NCBI GenBank assembly: GCA_963750535.1
Contig: CAVVRF010000002.1
Location: 1 to 64,000 of the forward strand
Reading direction: 5' to 3'
Length of the DNA stretch: 64,000 nt
Source of the DNA: JAKFWF01 sp963750535
Lineage (GTDB): Bacteria > Pseudomonadota > Alphaproteobacteria > Rhizobiales > Hyphomicrobiaceae
Shown: in pieces, positions 53,775 through 63,374 of the stretch
How the letters are laid out: the number at the start of each line of letters is the position of its first letter
Numbering within the stretch: the stretch's first letter is position 1
Program-made: the position numbers and the translations under genes
The notes under the pieces: model-generated
Told to the model about the DNA's origin: nothing
The model's input: only the letters and a program-made list of their open reading frames with translations
Databases searched by the model: none

Positions 53775-54864
53775 TCAATGGTCTGGCGAATAGGGGAACA
53801 GCCGCACGCCGGGGATCATCAGCCGGACATCCTGGCCGCTGGTGAGCGCGAGGCTCGCCAATTCCTCGCGGGTCACCTCGACCTCGAAATGAGGCAGCTG
53901 GCCGGATCCGTTCAGCACTTTCGGGCCGATCAGCTCGACGCGCACGGTGGCCCCGCTCGGCAGAATGCGGGTGACCTTGGCCGCCAGGCCATGCGCGGCA
54001 CCGGCATCGGTCACGATCCGGAACTCGTGCGGCCGCGCGAATGCCACCGCCGCCGCGCCGTTCGCCAGGTTCGAGGCCACGGCCGGGATCACATCGTCGC
54101 CGACCTTGAAGTGGCTGTCCTCGATACGCCCTGGCAGCTTGTTGACCGCGCCGAGGAAGCCGCAGGCGAAGGCGGTCGCCGGGCGCTCGTAGACCTCCGT
54201 GGCGGTGCCTTCCTGCTCGATCCGGCCCTGGCTCATCAGCACCACGCGGTCGGCGACCTCGAATGCCTCGTCCTGATCGTGCGTGACGAAGATCGACGTA
54301 ATGTGCAGCTCGTCGTGGAGGCGCCGCAGCCAGCGTCGCAGCTCTTTCCGCACCTTGGCATCGAGCGCGCCGAACGGCTCGTCGAGCAGCAGCACGCGCG
54401 GCTCGACCGCGAGCGCGCGAGCGAGCGCGATGCGCTGACGCTGGCCACCGGACAGCTGGGCGGGATAGCGATCGGCGAGCCAGGAAAGCTGCACCAGCTC
54501 GAGCAGCTCGCCGACTCGCTTCCGGATCTGCGCTTCCGACGGCCGGTCCTTGCGCGGCTTGACGCGCAGGCCGAAGGCGATGTTCTCGAACACCGTCATG
54601 TGCCGGAACAGGGCGTAGTGCTGGAACACGAAGCCGACCTGGCGCTCGCGCACGTGCTTGTCCGACGAGTTCGAGCCCGTCGAGCAGCACGCAACCGGCA
54701 TCGGGCCATTCGAGGCCGGCGATGATGCGCAATAGCGTGGTCTTGCCGCAGCCGGATGGGCCGAGCAGCGCAATCAACTGCCCCGACGGGAAATCGAGCG
54801 AAACGCCGTCGAGGGCGGTGAACTTGCCGAACGTCTTGCGGATGTCGCGGACTTCGATGCTCAT
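53775..54864 (-). CDS. cysA: Sulfate/thiosulfate ABC transporter ATP-binding protein CysA, frameshifted
   Basis: ATPase of the sulfate importer. Walker A GPSGCGKTTLLRIIAG, Q-loop FVFQHYALF, signature LSGGQRQRIALARAL, Walker B RVLLLDEPFGALD, H-loop FVTHDQDEA, then a regulatory C-terminal domain (VNKLPGRIEDSHFK; VAFARPHEFRIV). The frame breaks near 54655-54668; removing one base joins LLDGLEL to SDKHVRERQVGF and gives 362 aa, normal for CysA. Its ATG overlaps the cysW stop by four bases. Last gene of the leftward sulfate operon. Confidence 0.92.
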
Positions 54865-55754
54865 GTCGCGCCTCTCTGGGCTTGCCGGGTGGCACGCCAT
54901 TCGACATAGGTCTTGAGAGCGAGAGTCACCAGGGCCAGCAGCGCCAGCAGCGAGGCGACGGCAAAGGCCGCGGCGAACTGGTATTCATTGTATAGGATCT
55001 CGACGTGCAGCGGCATGGTGTTGGTGTGGCCGCGAATGTGGCCCGAGACCACCGACACGGCGCCGAACTCGCCCATGGCGCGGGCGTTGCACAGGATGAC
55101 GCCATAGAGCAGCGCCCACTTGATGTTCGGCAGAGTGACGCGGCGGAACATCTGCCAGCCGCTGGCGCCAAGCGTGAGGGCTGCCTCCTCCTCGTCGGTG
55201 CCCTGCGACTGCATCAGCGGTATGAGCTCGCGGGCAACGAACGGAAATGTCACGAACACGGTGGCGAGGACGATGCCTGGCACGGCGAAGATCACCTTCA
55301 GGTCGTGCGCGGCGAGCCACGGTCCAAACCAGCCCTGCGCGCCGAACACCAGCACGTAGATCAGGCCGGCGATCACCGGCGACACCGAGAATGGCAGATC
55401 GATCAGCGTGATCAGGAACTGCTTGCCGCGAAACTCGAACTTGGTGATCGCCCATGCGGCAGCCAACCCGAACAGCAGATTGAGCGGCACGGCAATCGCC
55501 GCCGTCAGCAAGGTGAGGCCGATCGCCGACCGGGCGTCCGGATCGACAAGGGCACCGATGTAGACCGACCAGCCCTTGCGAAAGGCCTCGACGAACACCG
55601 CGGCGAGCGGCATCAGCAGGAACAGCGCGAAGAACCCCAGCGCCAGCACCAGCACCAGGGCCTTGGCCCAGCCGGCGTCCCTTGTCGCCGGGTTCAACTC
55701 GAAGCGAGCGCCGCCGTGGGGCGGGGTCGTCGTCGATAATGCAGCTGCCGTCAT
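54861..55754 (-). CDS. cysW: Sulfate ABC transporter permease CysW
   Basis: 297 aa, six membrane helices. The EAA loop that contacts CysA is EEEAALTLGASGWQMFRRVT, followed by LPNIKWALLYGVILCNARAM and GEFGAVSVVSGHIRGHTNTM, the CysW signature. It overlaps cysT upstream and cysA downstream by four bases each, so the three are translated as a coupled set. Confidence 0.95.
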   Translation of the reverse strand: MTAAALSTTTPPHGGARFELNPATRDAGWAKALVLVLALGFFALFLLMPLAAVFVEAFRKGWSVYIGALVDPDARSAIGLTLLTAAIAVPLNLLFGLAAAWAITKFEFRGKQFLITLIDLPFSVSPVIAGLIYVLVFGAQGWFGPWLAAHDLKVIFAVPGIVLATVFVTFPFVARELIPLMQSQGTDEEEAALTLGASGWQMFRRVTLPNIKWALLYGVILCNARAMGEFGAVSVVSGHIRGHTNTMPLHVEILYNEYQFAAAFAVASLLALLALVTLALKTYVEWRATRQAQRGAT

Positions 55755-56590
55755 GCGCCGGTCTTTCGTGCGCTCCGCCGGGTCCATTCCTGCAGCGCGT
55801 TGATCAGCAACAGCAGGATGAACGATGCGATCAGCATGACCGAGGCGACCGCCGTGGCGCCTGCATAGTCGTACTGCTCGAGCTTGGTGATGATGATCAG
55901 TGGCGTGATCTCGGACACCATCGGCAAATTGCCGGCGATGAAGATCACCGAGCCGTATTCGCCGACGGCGCGCGCAAAAGCCAGGGCAAATCCGGTCAGC
56001 AGCGCCGGCACGAGCGACGGCAGCACGACGCGGACGATCGTCTGCCATCGCTTCGCGCCAAGGCAGGCTGCCGCCTCCTCGATCTCGGTGTCGAGGTCCT
56101 CCAGCACCGGCTGCACGGTGCGCACGACGAACGGCACGCCGATGAAGATCAGCGCGACGAGAATACCGAGCGGCGTGAAGGCGACCTTGATGCCGAGCGG
56201 CTCGAGATACTGCCCGAGCCAGCCGTTCTTGGCGTAGAGTGCCGTCAGCGCGATGCCGGCAACCGCCGTCGGCAGCGCGAACGGCAGGTCGACCAGGGCG
56301 TCGACCAGGCGCTTGCCCGGAAACGAGTAGCGCACCAGCGACCACGCCAGCAGCAGGCCGAACACGACATTGATCACCGCCGCCAGCAGCGAAGCGCCGA
56401 ACGTCAGCTTGTAGGTCGCAACTACCCGCGGCGCCGTGACGATCGCCCAGAACGCGCCAGCCGACAGCGTCGCCGTCTTCACGAAGACGGCGGCCAGCGG
56501 CATCAGCACGATCAGCGACAGATATGCGAGCGTGAAACCGAGCGACAGTCCGAAGCCCGGCAGCACGCGTCGCGAATGCGTGACGGACAT
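55751..56590 (-). CDS. cysT: Sulfate ABC transporter permease CysT (CysU)
   Basis: 279 aa, six helices. VDLPFALPTAVAGIALTALY, the EAA loop EEAAACLGAKRWQTIVRVVL, and FARAVGEYGSVIFIAGNLPM with SEITPLIIITKLEQYDYAGA are hallmark CysT segments. The start overlaps the upstream binding-protein stop by one base and the end overlaps cysW. Confidence 0.95.
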   Translation of the reverse strand: MSVTHSRRVLPGFGLSLGFTLAYLSLIVLMPLAAVFVKTATLSAGAFWAIVTAPRVVATYKLTFGASLLAAVINVVFGLLLAWSLVRYSFPGKRLVDALVDLPFALPTAVAGIALTALYAKNGWLGQYLEPLGIKVAFTPLGILVALIFIGVPFVVRTVQPVLEDLDTEIEEAAACLGAKRWQTIVRVVLPSLVPALLTGFALAFARAVGEYGSVIFIAGNLPMVSEITPLIIITKLEQYDYAGATAVASVMLIASFILLLLINALQEWTRRSARKTGA

Positions 56591-57601
56591 CAGCGCTTCA
56601 CCACGATCCGGTCGTAGATGCCGCCGTCGGCGAAGTGCTCTTTCTGAACCTTGTTCCAGCCGCCGAGCAGCGTTTCTACCGTGAATGTCTTTATGGCGGG
56701 AAAGCGGCCGGAATGTGCCGCGAGCACGGCGGGATCCCGTGGCCGAAAGTGGTGGCGGGCGATGATCGCCTGGCCCTCGGCCGAAAACAGGAACTCGAGG
56801 TAGGCGGTCGCGACCTCGCCCGTGCCGCGCTTTGCGACGACCGGGGCGACGACGGCAACGGGGGCCGACGCATCGATGCTGATCGAGGGATAGACGATGT
56901 CGAACTTGTCCGACCCGAGCTCCTGCTGCAGTGCGATCGCCTCGTTCTCGAAGGTGACCAGCGCGTCGCCCACGTCGCGCTGCGTGAAGGTGGTCGATGC
57001 GCCGCGCCCGCCGCCGTCGAGCACCGGCACGTTGGCGAACAGCTTCGTCACGAAGGCTTGCGCATTCGCCTCGCTGCCATCCCGGCTGAGCGCGAAGCCC
57101 CAGGCGGCAAGATAGGTATAGCGGCCGTTGCCGGAGGTCTTCGGATTGGGCACGATCACCTGCAGCCCGTCACGCGCCAGGTCATCCCAATCCTTGATCG
57201 CCTTCGGGTTGCCCTTGCGAACGAGGAACACCGAGGTCGTGGTGTACGGGCTGGCGTCGTGCGCAAAGCGCTTGCGCCAGTCCTTGTCGACGAGGCCGCC
57301 GCGCTCGACCAGGATGTCGATGTCGGGCGCCTGGTTCATTGTCACGACATCGGCTTCGAGCCCGCTGATCACCGACAACGCTTGCTTGCTCGAGCCGCCG
57401 TGCGACTGGTTGATCGTTATCGTCGTCCCCGGACTTCGCCTTCCAGCTCGCCGCAAAGGCGGCGTTGACGTCCTTGTACAGCTCTCGCGAGACGTCATAG
57501 GAGACGTTCAGGATCGATGTGTCGGCGAAGGCCGTGATCGAGAGTAGAAAAGCATATGCTGCGCTCAAGGCGATCCAGGAGAATAATTTGCTCGTGCTCA
57601 T
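56590..57601 (-). CDS. sbp: Periplasmic sulfate-binding protein, first copy, frameshifted
   Basis: Substrate-binding component of the sulfate importer. A Sec signal peptide (FSWIALSAAYAFLLSITAFA) is followed by ILNVSYDVSRELYKDVNAAF, INQSHGGSSKQALSVISGLE, NPKTSGNGRYTYLAAWGFAL, NEAIALQQELGSDKFDIVYP and ARHHFRPRDPAVLA. The frame breaks in the CCCC run at 57427-57430; removing one base gives AKSGTTITINQSHGG and 336 aa in all. It is directly coupled to cysT, so this is the operon's own binding protein. Confidence 0.9.
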
Positions 57602-57867
57602 GGCCAATCTCAAGGCTTTCGTAGAATTGCATTCCTCCTCTCATAGGGGTTGGCCGCGACCGTCCTAACGAAGAAAAACTGCAATCGATATGAACGGTTG
57701 TGATATCGGCGCGCCGGTGGCGGATCACGGCTACGTGCTGCCCCACCCCCTCCCCCCAATTCGGAACTGACCGGGTGGCCGAGATGCGGGAGGCTCCCTC
57801 CACCCAAGGCCGGAAGCGGGGCAGCACGTGTCTCATGCAACCGATCGGCGCGCTGCGGCCGCCGGCT

Positions 57868-58908
57868 TCAGCTCTTGGCATAGATCTGGTCGAAGAGGCC
57901 GCCGTCCTTGAAATGAACGTCGGTCGCCTTCGCCCAGCCGCCGAAGACTTCGTCGATGGTGAACAGCTTGACCGGCGAGAACTGCGCCTTGTACTTCTCC
58001 GCCGCCTGGGGATCGCGTGGCCGGTAGTAGTGCTTTCCGGCGATGTCCTGGCCGGCCGGGCTGTAGAGATAGGCGAGATACTCCTCGGCCACCTTGCGCG
58101 TGCCGCGCTTGTCGACCACCTTGTCGACCACCGTCACCGACGGCTCGGCCAGGATCGAGATCGACGGCGTGACGATGTCGAACTTGTCGGGCCCGAGCTC
58201 CTTGGTGGCAAGATAGGCCTCGTTCTCCCATGAGATCAGCACATCGCCGATGCCCCGCTCGGTGAAGGTCGTGAGCGAACCGCGCGCGCCCGAATCGAGC
58301 ACCTTGGTATTCTTGTAGATTTTCCCCACCAGCTCCTTGGCGGTCGCTTCGCTACCACCCGGCTGCTTCAGGGCATAACCCCATGCCGCCAGGTAGTTCC
58401 AGCGCGCGCCGCCGGAGGTCTTCGGGTTCGGCGTGACGACCTCGACGCCTGTCCGGCCGAGGTCCGCCCAATCCTTGATGCTCTTCGGGTTGCCCTTGCG
58501 GACCAGGAATACGATGGTCGAGGTGTAGGGAGCGGAATTGCTCGCCAATCGCTTCGCCCAGTCGGCCGGGATGAGCTTGCCCTTGTCGTGCAGCTGGTCG
58601 ACGTCGCCGCCGAGCGCCAGTGTCACCACGTCGGCCTCGAGGCCGTCGATCACCGACCGGGCCTGCTTGCCGGAGCCGCCGTGCGACTGCTTGATCGTCA
58701 CCGCCGCTCCGGTCTTCTCCTTCCAGTACTTGGCGAACGCGGTGTTGAACTCCTGGTACAGCTCCCGCGTCGGATCATAGGAGACGTTGAGCAGCGTTAC
58801 CGCCTGCTGCGCCGACACTCCGGTGGTCCCGAAGACCCCGACAGCCATCCCGGCGCCCGCCATGGCGCCGAGGCCCAGCGCAGCGCGTCGCGAAATTGAT
58901 TTCGTCAT
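57868..58908 (-). CDS. sbp: Periplasmic sulfate-binding protein, second copy
   Basis: 346 aa. The N-terminus ISRRAALGLGAMAGAGMAVG carries a twin-arginine-like SRR motif, so export may be by Tat, unlike its neighbour. Family segments are intact: LLNVSYDPTRELYQEFNTAF, IKQSHGGSGKQARSVIDGLE, NPKTSGGARWNYLAAWGYAL, WENEAYLATKELGPDKFDIV and YRPRDPQAAEKYK. AGGAG seven bases before the ATG. It sits 266 bp upstream of the other sbp gene. The two are paralogues with clearly diverged sequence, possibly tuned for sulfate against thiosulfate. Confidence 0.93.
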   Translation of the reverse strand: MTKSISRRAALGLGAMAGAGMAVGVFGTTGVSAQQAVTLLNVSYDPTRELYQEFNTAFAKYWKEKTGAAVTIKQSHGGSGKQARSVIDGLEADVVTLALGGDVDQLHDKGKLIPADWAKRLASNSAPYTSTIVFLVRKGNPKSIKDWADLGRTGVEVVTPNPKTSGGARWNYLAAWGYALKQPGGSEATAKELVGKIYKNTKVLDSGARGSLTTFTERGIGDVLISWENEAYLATKELGPDKFDIVTPSISILAEPSVTVVDKVVDKRGTRKVAEEYLAYLYSPAGQDIAGKHYYRPRDPQAAEKYKAQFSPVKLFTIDEVFGGWAKATDVHFKDGGLFDQIYAKS

Positions 58909-59033
58909 GCTTTGGCTCCTGCCAATTTTGCATCCGTCCGCCAGACTTGCAGCGCCCAGACTTGCAGCGCGAAGTGCCGGCCGGAACGAAGAAGAGTTGC
59001 TGAGCTTATTCCGCTCATTCAGATAAGCTCGTA

Positions 59034-59234
59034 TCAGAACCACCAGGGCCCGAACGCGAGGTAGTCCTGGTCACGCTGTCGTTCGCCGGCGTCGCATGAT
59101 GCGCGGTTGCCGCTGCCGTCACGAGACCCGGCCCCCGTGCCGTCGCCGGCCCCATAGACCACCAACACCGTCGCGGTCGCGAACCCGCTCAATCGCTGGC
59201 CCAACGACCACAGGAATTCGATCAAGGGGCTCAT
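59034..59234 (-). CDS. Small hypothetical protein, one membrane helix
   Basis: 66 aa: SPLIEFLWSLGQRLSGFATA, then TVLVVYGAG as a weak hydrophobic segment, then a Gly/Ser/Asp/Arg-rich tail ending DYLAFGPWWF. Its ATG overlaps the stop of the upstream small gene by four bases (ATGA), the main support for reality. It lies 125 bp before sbp in the same direction, so probably leads the sulfate transcript. Not recognised. Confidence 0.55.
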   Translation of the reverse strand: MSPLIEFLWSLGQRLSGFATATVLVVYGAGDGTGAGSRDGSGNRASCDAGERQRDQDYLAFGPWWF

Positions 59235-59461
59235 GCGGCGGCTCCTTGCTGGCGCATCGCGACGCGATAGCGCGGAACCGAGCATCTGGCGATCTCGTGT
59301 GCCGCCCGCTGCGCGGCCTGCGCCGACACGAACACATGGCCATCCATCGCATCGTAGGCGCGCGCCGAGGAGACGAAGCGGAAGCCGCGCTCCCCTGCCT
59401 GGCGCACGACAATGCCGGCGATCGAGCCGCGGTGATCCTCGATTGTGTATGCTTCTGACAT
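59231..59461 (-). CDS. Small conserved-looking hypothetical protein
   Basis: 76 aa beginning MSEAYTIEDHRGSIAGIVVR and continuing ERGFRFVSSARAYDAMDGHV, FVSAQAAQRAAHEIARC. AAGGGA six bases before the ATG. The compact alpha/beta pattern with the FRF...A..A..GHVF string suggests a short domain repeated in rhizobial genomes beside sulfur genes, though I cannot give it a family. First gene of the likely sulfate-uptake transcript. Confidence 0.6.
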   Translation of the reverse strand: MSEAYTIEDHRGSIAGIVVRQAGERGFRFVSSARAYDAMDGHVFVSAQAAQRAAHEIARCSVPRYRVAMRQQGAAA

Positions 59462-60090
59462 GACATTTCCCTTCGCCGCGCGATTAGCAGCGTTCTGCGT
59501 TGATCGGATCGAGCAAGATCGACCGGCGTCCGGAGCCGGCCATGCGAAGTTCAGCGACAACAGCTCCGCATCGCCGCGGAACCGCAGGGCAGCGCAGGAT
59601 TCAGGGAAAAGGACGTCGAACGTGACCGTGTCATTTGCCAACTCCTGTGAAGCGGAGTCCACGAAATCACTTCGTGGCAGCTTAGCGTTTGTTGACGCGG
59701 CGCAAGGCTCTTGCCGAAATCACCGCGGCCGCACCCACTCGGGTGGCGACGATGAATGATTGTTCAGGAATGCGAGATTGCCAACCAAGAGTTTCTGCAA
59801 AGCATATATCGGGTCTGCTGAACGTACTGGCCGTGCGCCGCAGCCGGACGGGCGGCCATCGGGTAAGCTACAACGCCGAGGCCTTGCTATTCGTTCCGTC
59901 GGGTGTGCTGGTCGAGCATGGCAAAATCCATGAGCCGACCACCATGACCGACGGTGTTTCCATGTAGTATGATGCCAGCCGCCGCACGTCTCGCTCTCCG
60001 AAAGGTCCGATGACGCCGACGCAATCTGGCTCTATGCGAACTACTGTCACCTCGACACCGGCCAAGACCAGCTACACGAAAGGACATGTC
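59462..60090. other. Divergent regulatory region with two adjacent hairpins
   Basis: About 630 bp between the sulfate-operon head and the aldehyde dehydrogenase. Two stem-loops sit side by side: ACTCC/GGAGT at 59641-59658 and CCACGAA/TTCGTGG at 59659-59677, in the 5' leader or promoter region of the leftward operon. Frames in this stretch (for example 59689-59967) lack ribosome sites and coding bias. No tRNA or known riboswitch is visible. Confidence 0.4.
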
Positions 60091-61624
60091 GTGAGAGCTT
60101 CCAAATCCACATCGCTCGCCGATCAGACCACCGAGTTGCTGGCGCGGCTCGGCGTCGATCGCGCCACCATCAGCGACGGCACGCTGGCCGTGCGCTCGCC
60201 AATCGATGGCAGCATCATTGCTCGCGTCGTCGAGACCGACGGCGCCGCGGCGAAACGGGCCATCGGCGCCGCGCACGTCGCATTCCTCGCCTGGCGCTCA
60301 CTTCCCGGGCCGCAGCGCGGCGAGTTCGTTCGCCTGTTCGGTGAAGAGTTGCGCGCGGCCAAGGCCGATCTCGGGCGACTCGTCACGCTCGAGGTCGGCA
60401 AGATCACTTCCGAAGGCCAGGGCGAGGTGCAGGAGATGATCGACATTTGCGATTTCGCGGTCGGTCTGTCCCGCCAGTTGCATGGTCTCACCATCGCCAC
60501 GGAGCGGCCGAGCCACCGGATGATGGAAACGTGGCATCCGATGGGCGTCACCGGCGTAATTTCGGCTTTCAATTTCCCGGTGGCGGTGTGGTCCTGGAAC
60601 GCGGCGCTGGCACTCGTCTGCGGCAATACCGTGGTCTGGAAGCCATCCGAGAAGACGCCGCTGACCGCGCTTGCGACCCAAGCCTTGTTCGAGCGCGCGG
60701 TGAAACGTTTCGGAAAGATACCGAGTGGCCTCTCGACCGTGTTGATCGGAGGCCGGGATATCGGTGAGGTGCTGGTCGATGATCCGCGCGTGCCGATCTT
60801 GTCCGCCACCGGCTCGACTGCGATGGGCCGTGCCGTCGGTCCGCGCCTTGCGCAGCGCTTCGCGCGCGCCATTCTCGAGCTCGGCGGCAACAACGCCGCG
60901 ATCGTCACCCCGTCGGCTGATCTCGACCTCACCTTGCGCGGCGTCGCGTTCGCGGCGATGGGCACCGCCGGCCAGCGATGCACCACGCTGCGCCGCCTGT
61001 TCGTTCACCAGTCCGTCTACGATGCGCTGGTCCCGAAGCTGGCCAAGGTCTATCGCTCAGTCACCGTTGGCGATCCGCGCGAGCCTGGAACGCTGGTCGG
61101 CCCGCTGATCGATGCCCGTGCCAGCGAAGCCATGGCACGCGCCCTGGCCGACGCCAAGGCGGCGGGTGGCAACGTCACCGGCGGCGAGCGGGTCGAGGTC
61201 GGCGGATGGTCGCAAGCCCACTACGTGCGCCCGGCACTGGTCGAGATGCCTCGACAGGCCGATGTGGTGAAGCGCGAGACCTTCGCACCGATCCTGTACG
61301 TGATGAAGTATGCCACCTTCGAGGAGGCGCTGGACCAGCACAACTGCGGTGCCCCAGGGCCTCTCCTCCTCGATCTTCACCTCCAACTTGCGGGAGGCCG
61401 AGCGCTTCCTGTCCGTCGAGGGCTCCGATTGCGGCATCGCCAACGTCAACATCGGCCCCTCCGGCGCCGAGATCGGCGGCGCTTTCGGCGGCGAGAAGGA
61501 AACCGGCGGCGGCCGCGAGGCGGGCTCGGATTCGTGGAAGGCCTATATGCGCCGTGCCACCAACACCATCAACTACGGCACGGAGCTGCCGCTGGCCCAG
61601 GGCGTGAAATTCGACATCAGCTGA
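60091..61624 (+). CDS. amaB: L-aminoadipate-semialdehyde dehydrogenase (ALDH7, AmaB-like), frameshifted
   Basis: NAD-dependent aldehyde dehydrogenase of the lysine/pipecolate pathway, oxidising aminoadipate semialdehyde to aminoadipate. ALDH7 segments: MMETWHPMGVTGVISAFNFP, VWSWNAALALVCGNTVVWKP, the glutamate in ILELGGNNAAIV and the nucleophile in GTAGQRCTTLRRL. The end GSDSWKAYMRRATNTINY is diagnostic. The frame breaks near 61345; removing one base gives HNAVPQGLSSSIFT and 510 aa. The GTG start at 60091 follows AAAGGA; the frame is open to 60010. Confidence 0.9.
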
Positions 61625-61702
61625 AACCGTTGCCAGCTGCAGTCCATGCCGGTTCGTCCGTTCGTCGGTTTACCGACACGATCGCGGCAGCGCACCGCTG
61701 GC

Positions 61703-63193
61703 TCACGCCTCCGCCGCCGGCAAGCCCGGCGCGTCACCGCCACCGCGAAGCGGCCGTGCCGGCATCAGGGCAAGCAGTACAAAGCCGAGCGCGAGGCTGA
61801 TGCTGACGGCAATGAAGACGGGTGCAAAGGCGCCGCCGGACACTCTTTGAAACTCTGCCGCAGCCGTGCCGCCAGTGCCTGTTTCACCCATGCTTGCCGC
61901 AATGCCGCTGGCGGCCCCCACCGCGCCGACGACGGCGATGCCGATGGACGAGCCCAGCGCCCGCATGAAGGCCAGGACGCCGGTCGCGACGCCAATGTCC
62001 CGCGGATCGACGGCGTTCTGCACCGAGATGGTCGTGACAGGGAACTGCTGGCCCGAGCCGATTCCAACCAGGATGAGCACGACCTCGAACTCCAGGAATG
62101 CGATCGAGCCAGCGCGAAATGCCAGCCATGCCAGCCCCGCGCTGGCGAACGCGAGCCCGATCAGCGGCAAGCGCTTGTAGTGCGCCACCCGCGCCATCGT
62201 CTTGCCGGCGAAGTTGGCGCCGATGACGGTGCCAATCATGTAGCCGACCAGGGCGAAGCCTGCCTGCGAGGCTGTCTGCCCGAGCGCAAGTACGAGAAAC
62301 AGCGGCACGAACACGGTCATGCCGATCAGTGCCGCCATGGCGAAGAACACACTGAAGGTCGCCATCAGCACCACGGGATTGGCGAGGACTTCGAGCGGTA
62401 TCAAGGGCTCCGGCGTGCGCAGCAAATGCCAGGCAATCAATGGAGCAAGCGCAAGGCCGGCCGCCAGCAGCGCGAGCACGATCGGCGAGCTCCAGCCGAA
62501 TTGCGGCTGGGGTGCCAAGGCCAGTGCCAACATCAGCGCTACGGTTGCGAGCACCACGAGGAGAGAGCCCAGCACGTCGAGCCGGTGGTCGCGCTTCTGC
62601 CACGGCAATCGCCCCAGGGCCTGGTTGGTCAGCACGACCGCGAATGCCGCCAACGGCAGGTTCAGCCAGAAGATCACCGGCCAGGTCAGATGCTCGGTGA
62701 TCAACCCGCCAAGCACGGGCCCGGCAACGCTGGCCGTTGCCCAGGTGGCTGCAATATAGCCAGCGATTCTGCCCCGCTCGCGCGGCGGAAAGAGATCGCC
62801 GATCACGGTCTGGGCCAGTGCCATCAGCCCGCCGCCGCCGAGCCCCTGCACGGCGCGGCCGAATATCAACATACCCATCGAGGTTGCCAACGCGCAGATG
62901 ACGGAGCCGACTACAAAAATGGCGACCGCCGCGAACAACGTCGGCCGGCGGCCGCGGATGTCGGCGATCTTGCCATAGAGCGGCGTGGTGGCGGTGGCGG
63001 CGAGGAAATAGGCGGAGATGATCCAGGAAATGTAGCTCGAATGACCGAGCGCCGCGCCGATCGCCGGAATGACCGGAGCAACGATGGTCTGATCGAGCGC
63101 GGCCAGCAGCATGCAAACGAGCACGCCGACAATGATGCGCATTCGGTCGGCGTCAGAGATGGCGGCGGGGCCCGGCGGCGGCAAGTCGTTCAT
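61703..63193 (-). CDS. MFS exporter, DHA2 (EmrB/QacA) family
   Basis: 496 aa, fourteen predicted helices. Motif D1/early region: LAALDQTIVAPVIPAIGAAL; motif A: PLYGKIADIRGRRPTLF; motif C: YIAATWATASVAGPVLGGLI. The family pumps drugs, dyes or metabolites in exchange for protons. Convergent with the ALDH. No regulator lies beside it in the window. Confidence 0.92.
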   Translation of the reverse strand: MNDLPPPGPAAISDADRMRIIVGVLVCMLLAALDQTIVAPVIPAIGAALGHSSYISWIISAYFLAATATTPLYGKIADIRGRRPTLFAAVAIFVVGSVICALATSMGMLIFGRAVQGLGGGGLMALAQTVIGDLFPPRERGRIAGYIAATWATASVAGPVLGGLITEHLTWPVIFWLNLPLAAFAVVLTNQALGRLPWQKRDHRLDVLGSLLVVLATVALMLALALAPQPQFGWSSPIVLALLAAGLALAPLIAWHLLRTPEPLIPLEVLANPVVLMATFSVFFAMAALIGMTVFVPLFLVLALGQTASQAGFALVGYMIGTVIGANFAGKTMARVAHYKRLPLIGLAFASAGLAWLAFRAGSIAFLEFEVVLILVGIGSGQQFPVTTISVQNAVDPRDIGVATGVLAFMRALGSSIGIAVVGAVGAASGIAASMGETGTGGTAAAEFQRVSGGAFAPVFIAVSISLALGFVLLALMPARPLRGGGDAPGLPAAEA

Positions 63194-63374
63194 CGGGAAC
63201 CCGAGCCTCTGGCATGAATGTCTTGGAAGCGGTCGAGGCCGGACCGTACCTCAACTTGTACGGCCGCTGGTACGCGATTGCCGCCGAGGATCCCTGCATT
63301 TGCCTATCTGCAGCGACGGCGTCGACGTTCAAGCCCGGCCGCTGATACGTTGCAGCGCTGGACCGGCTTCGAAC

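Noticed and set aside
59689..59967. 92-codon plus-strand frame in the sulfate/ALDH intergenic region
   Set aside because: No ribosome site, mixed codon use and no recognisable sequence.
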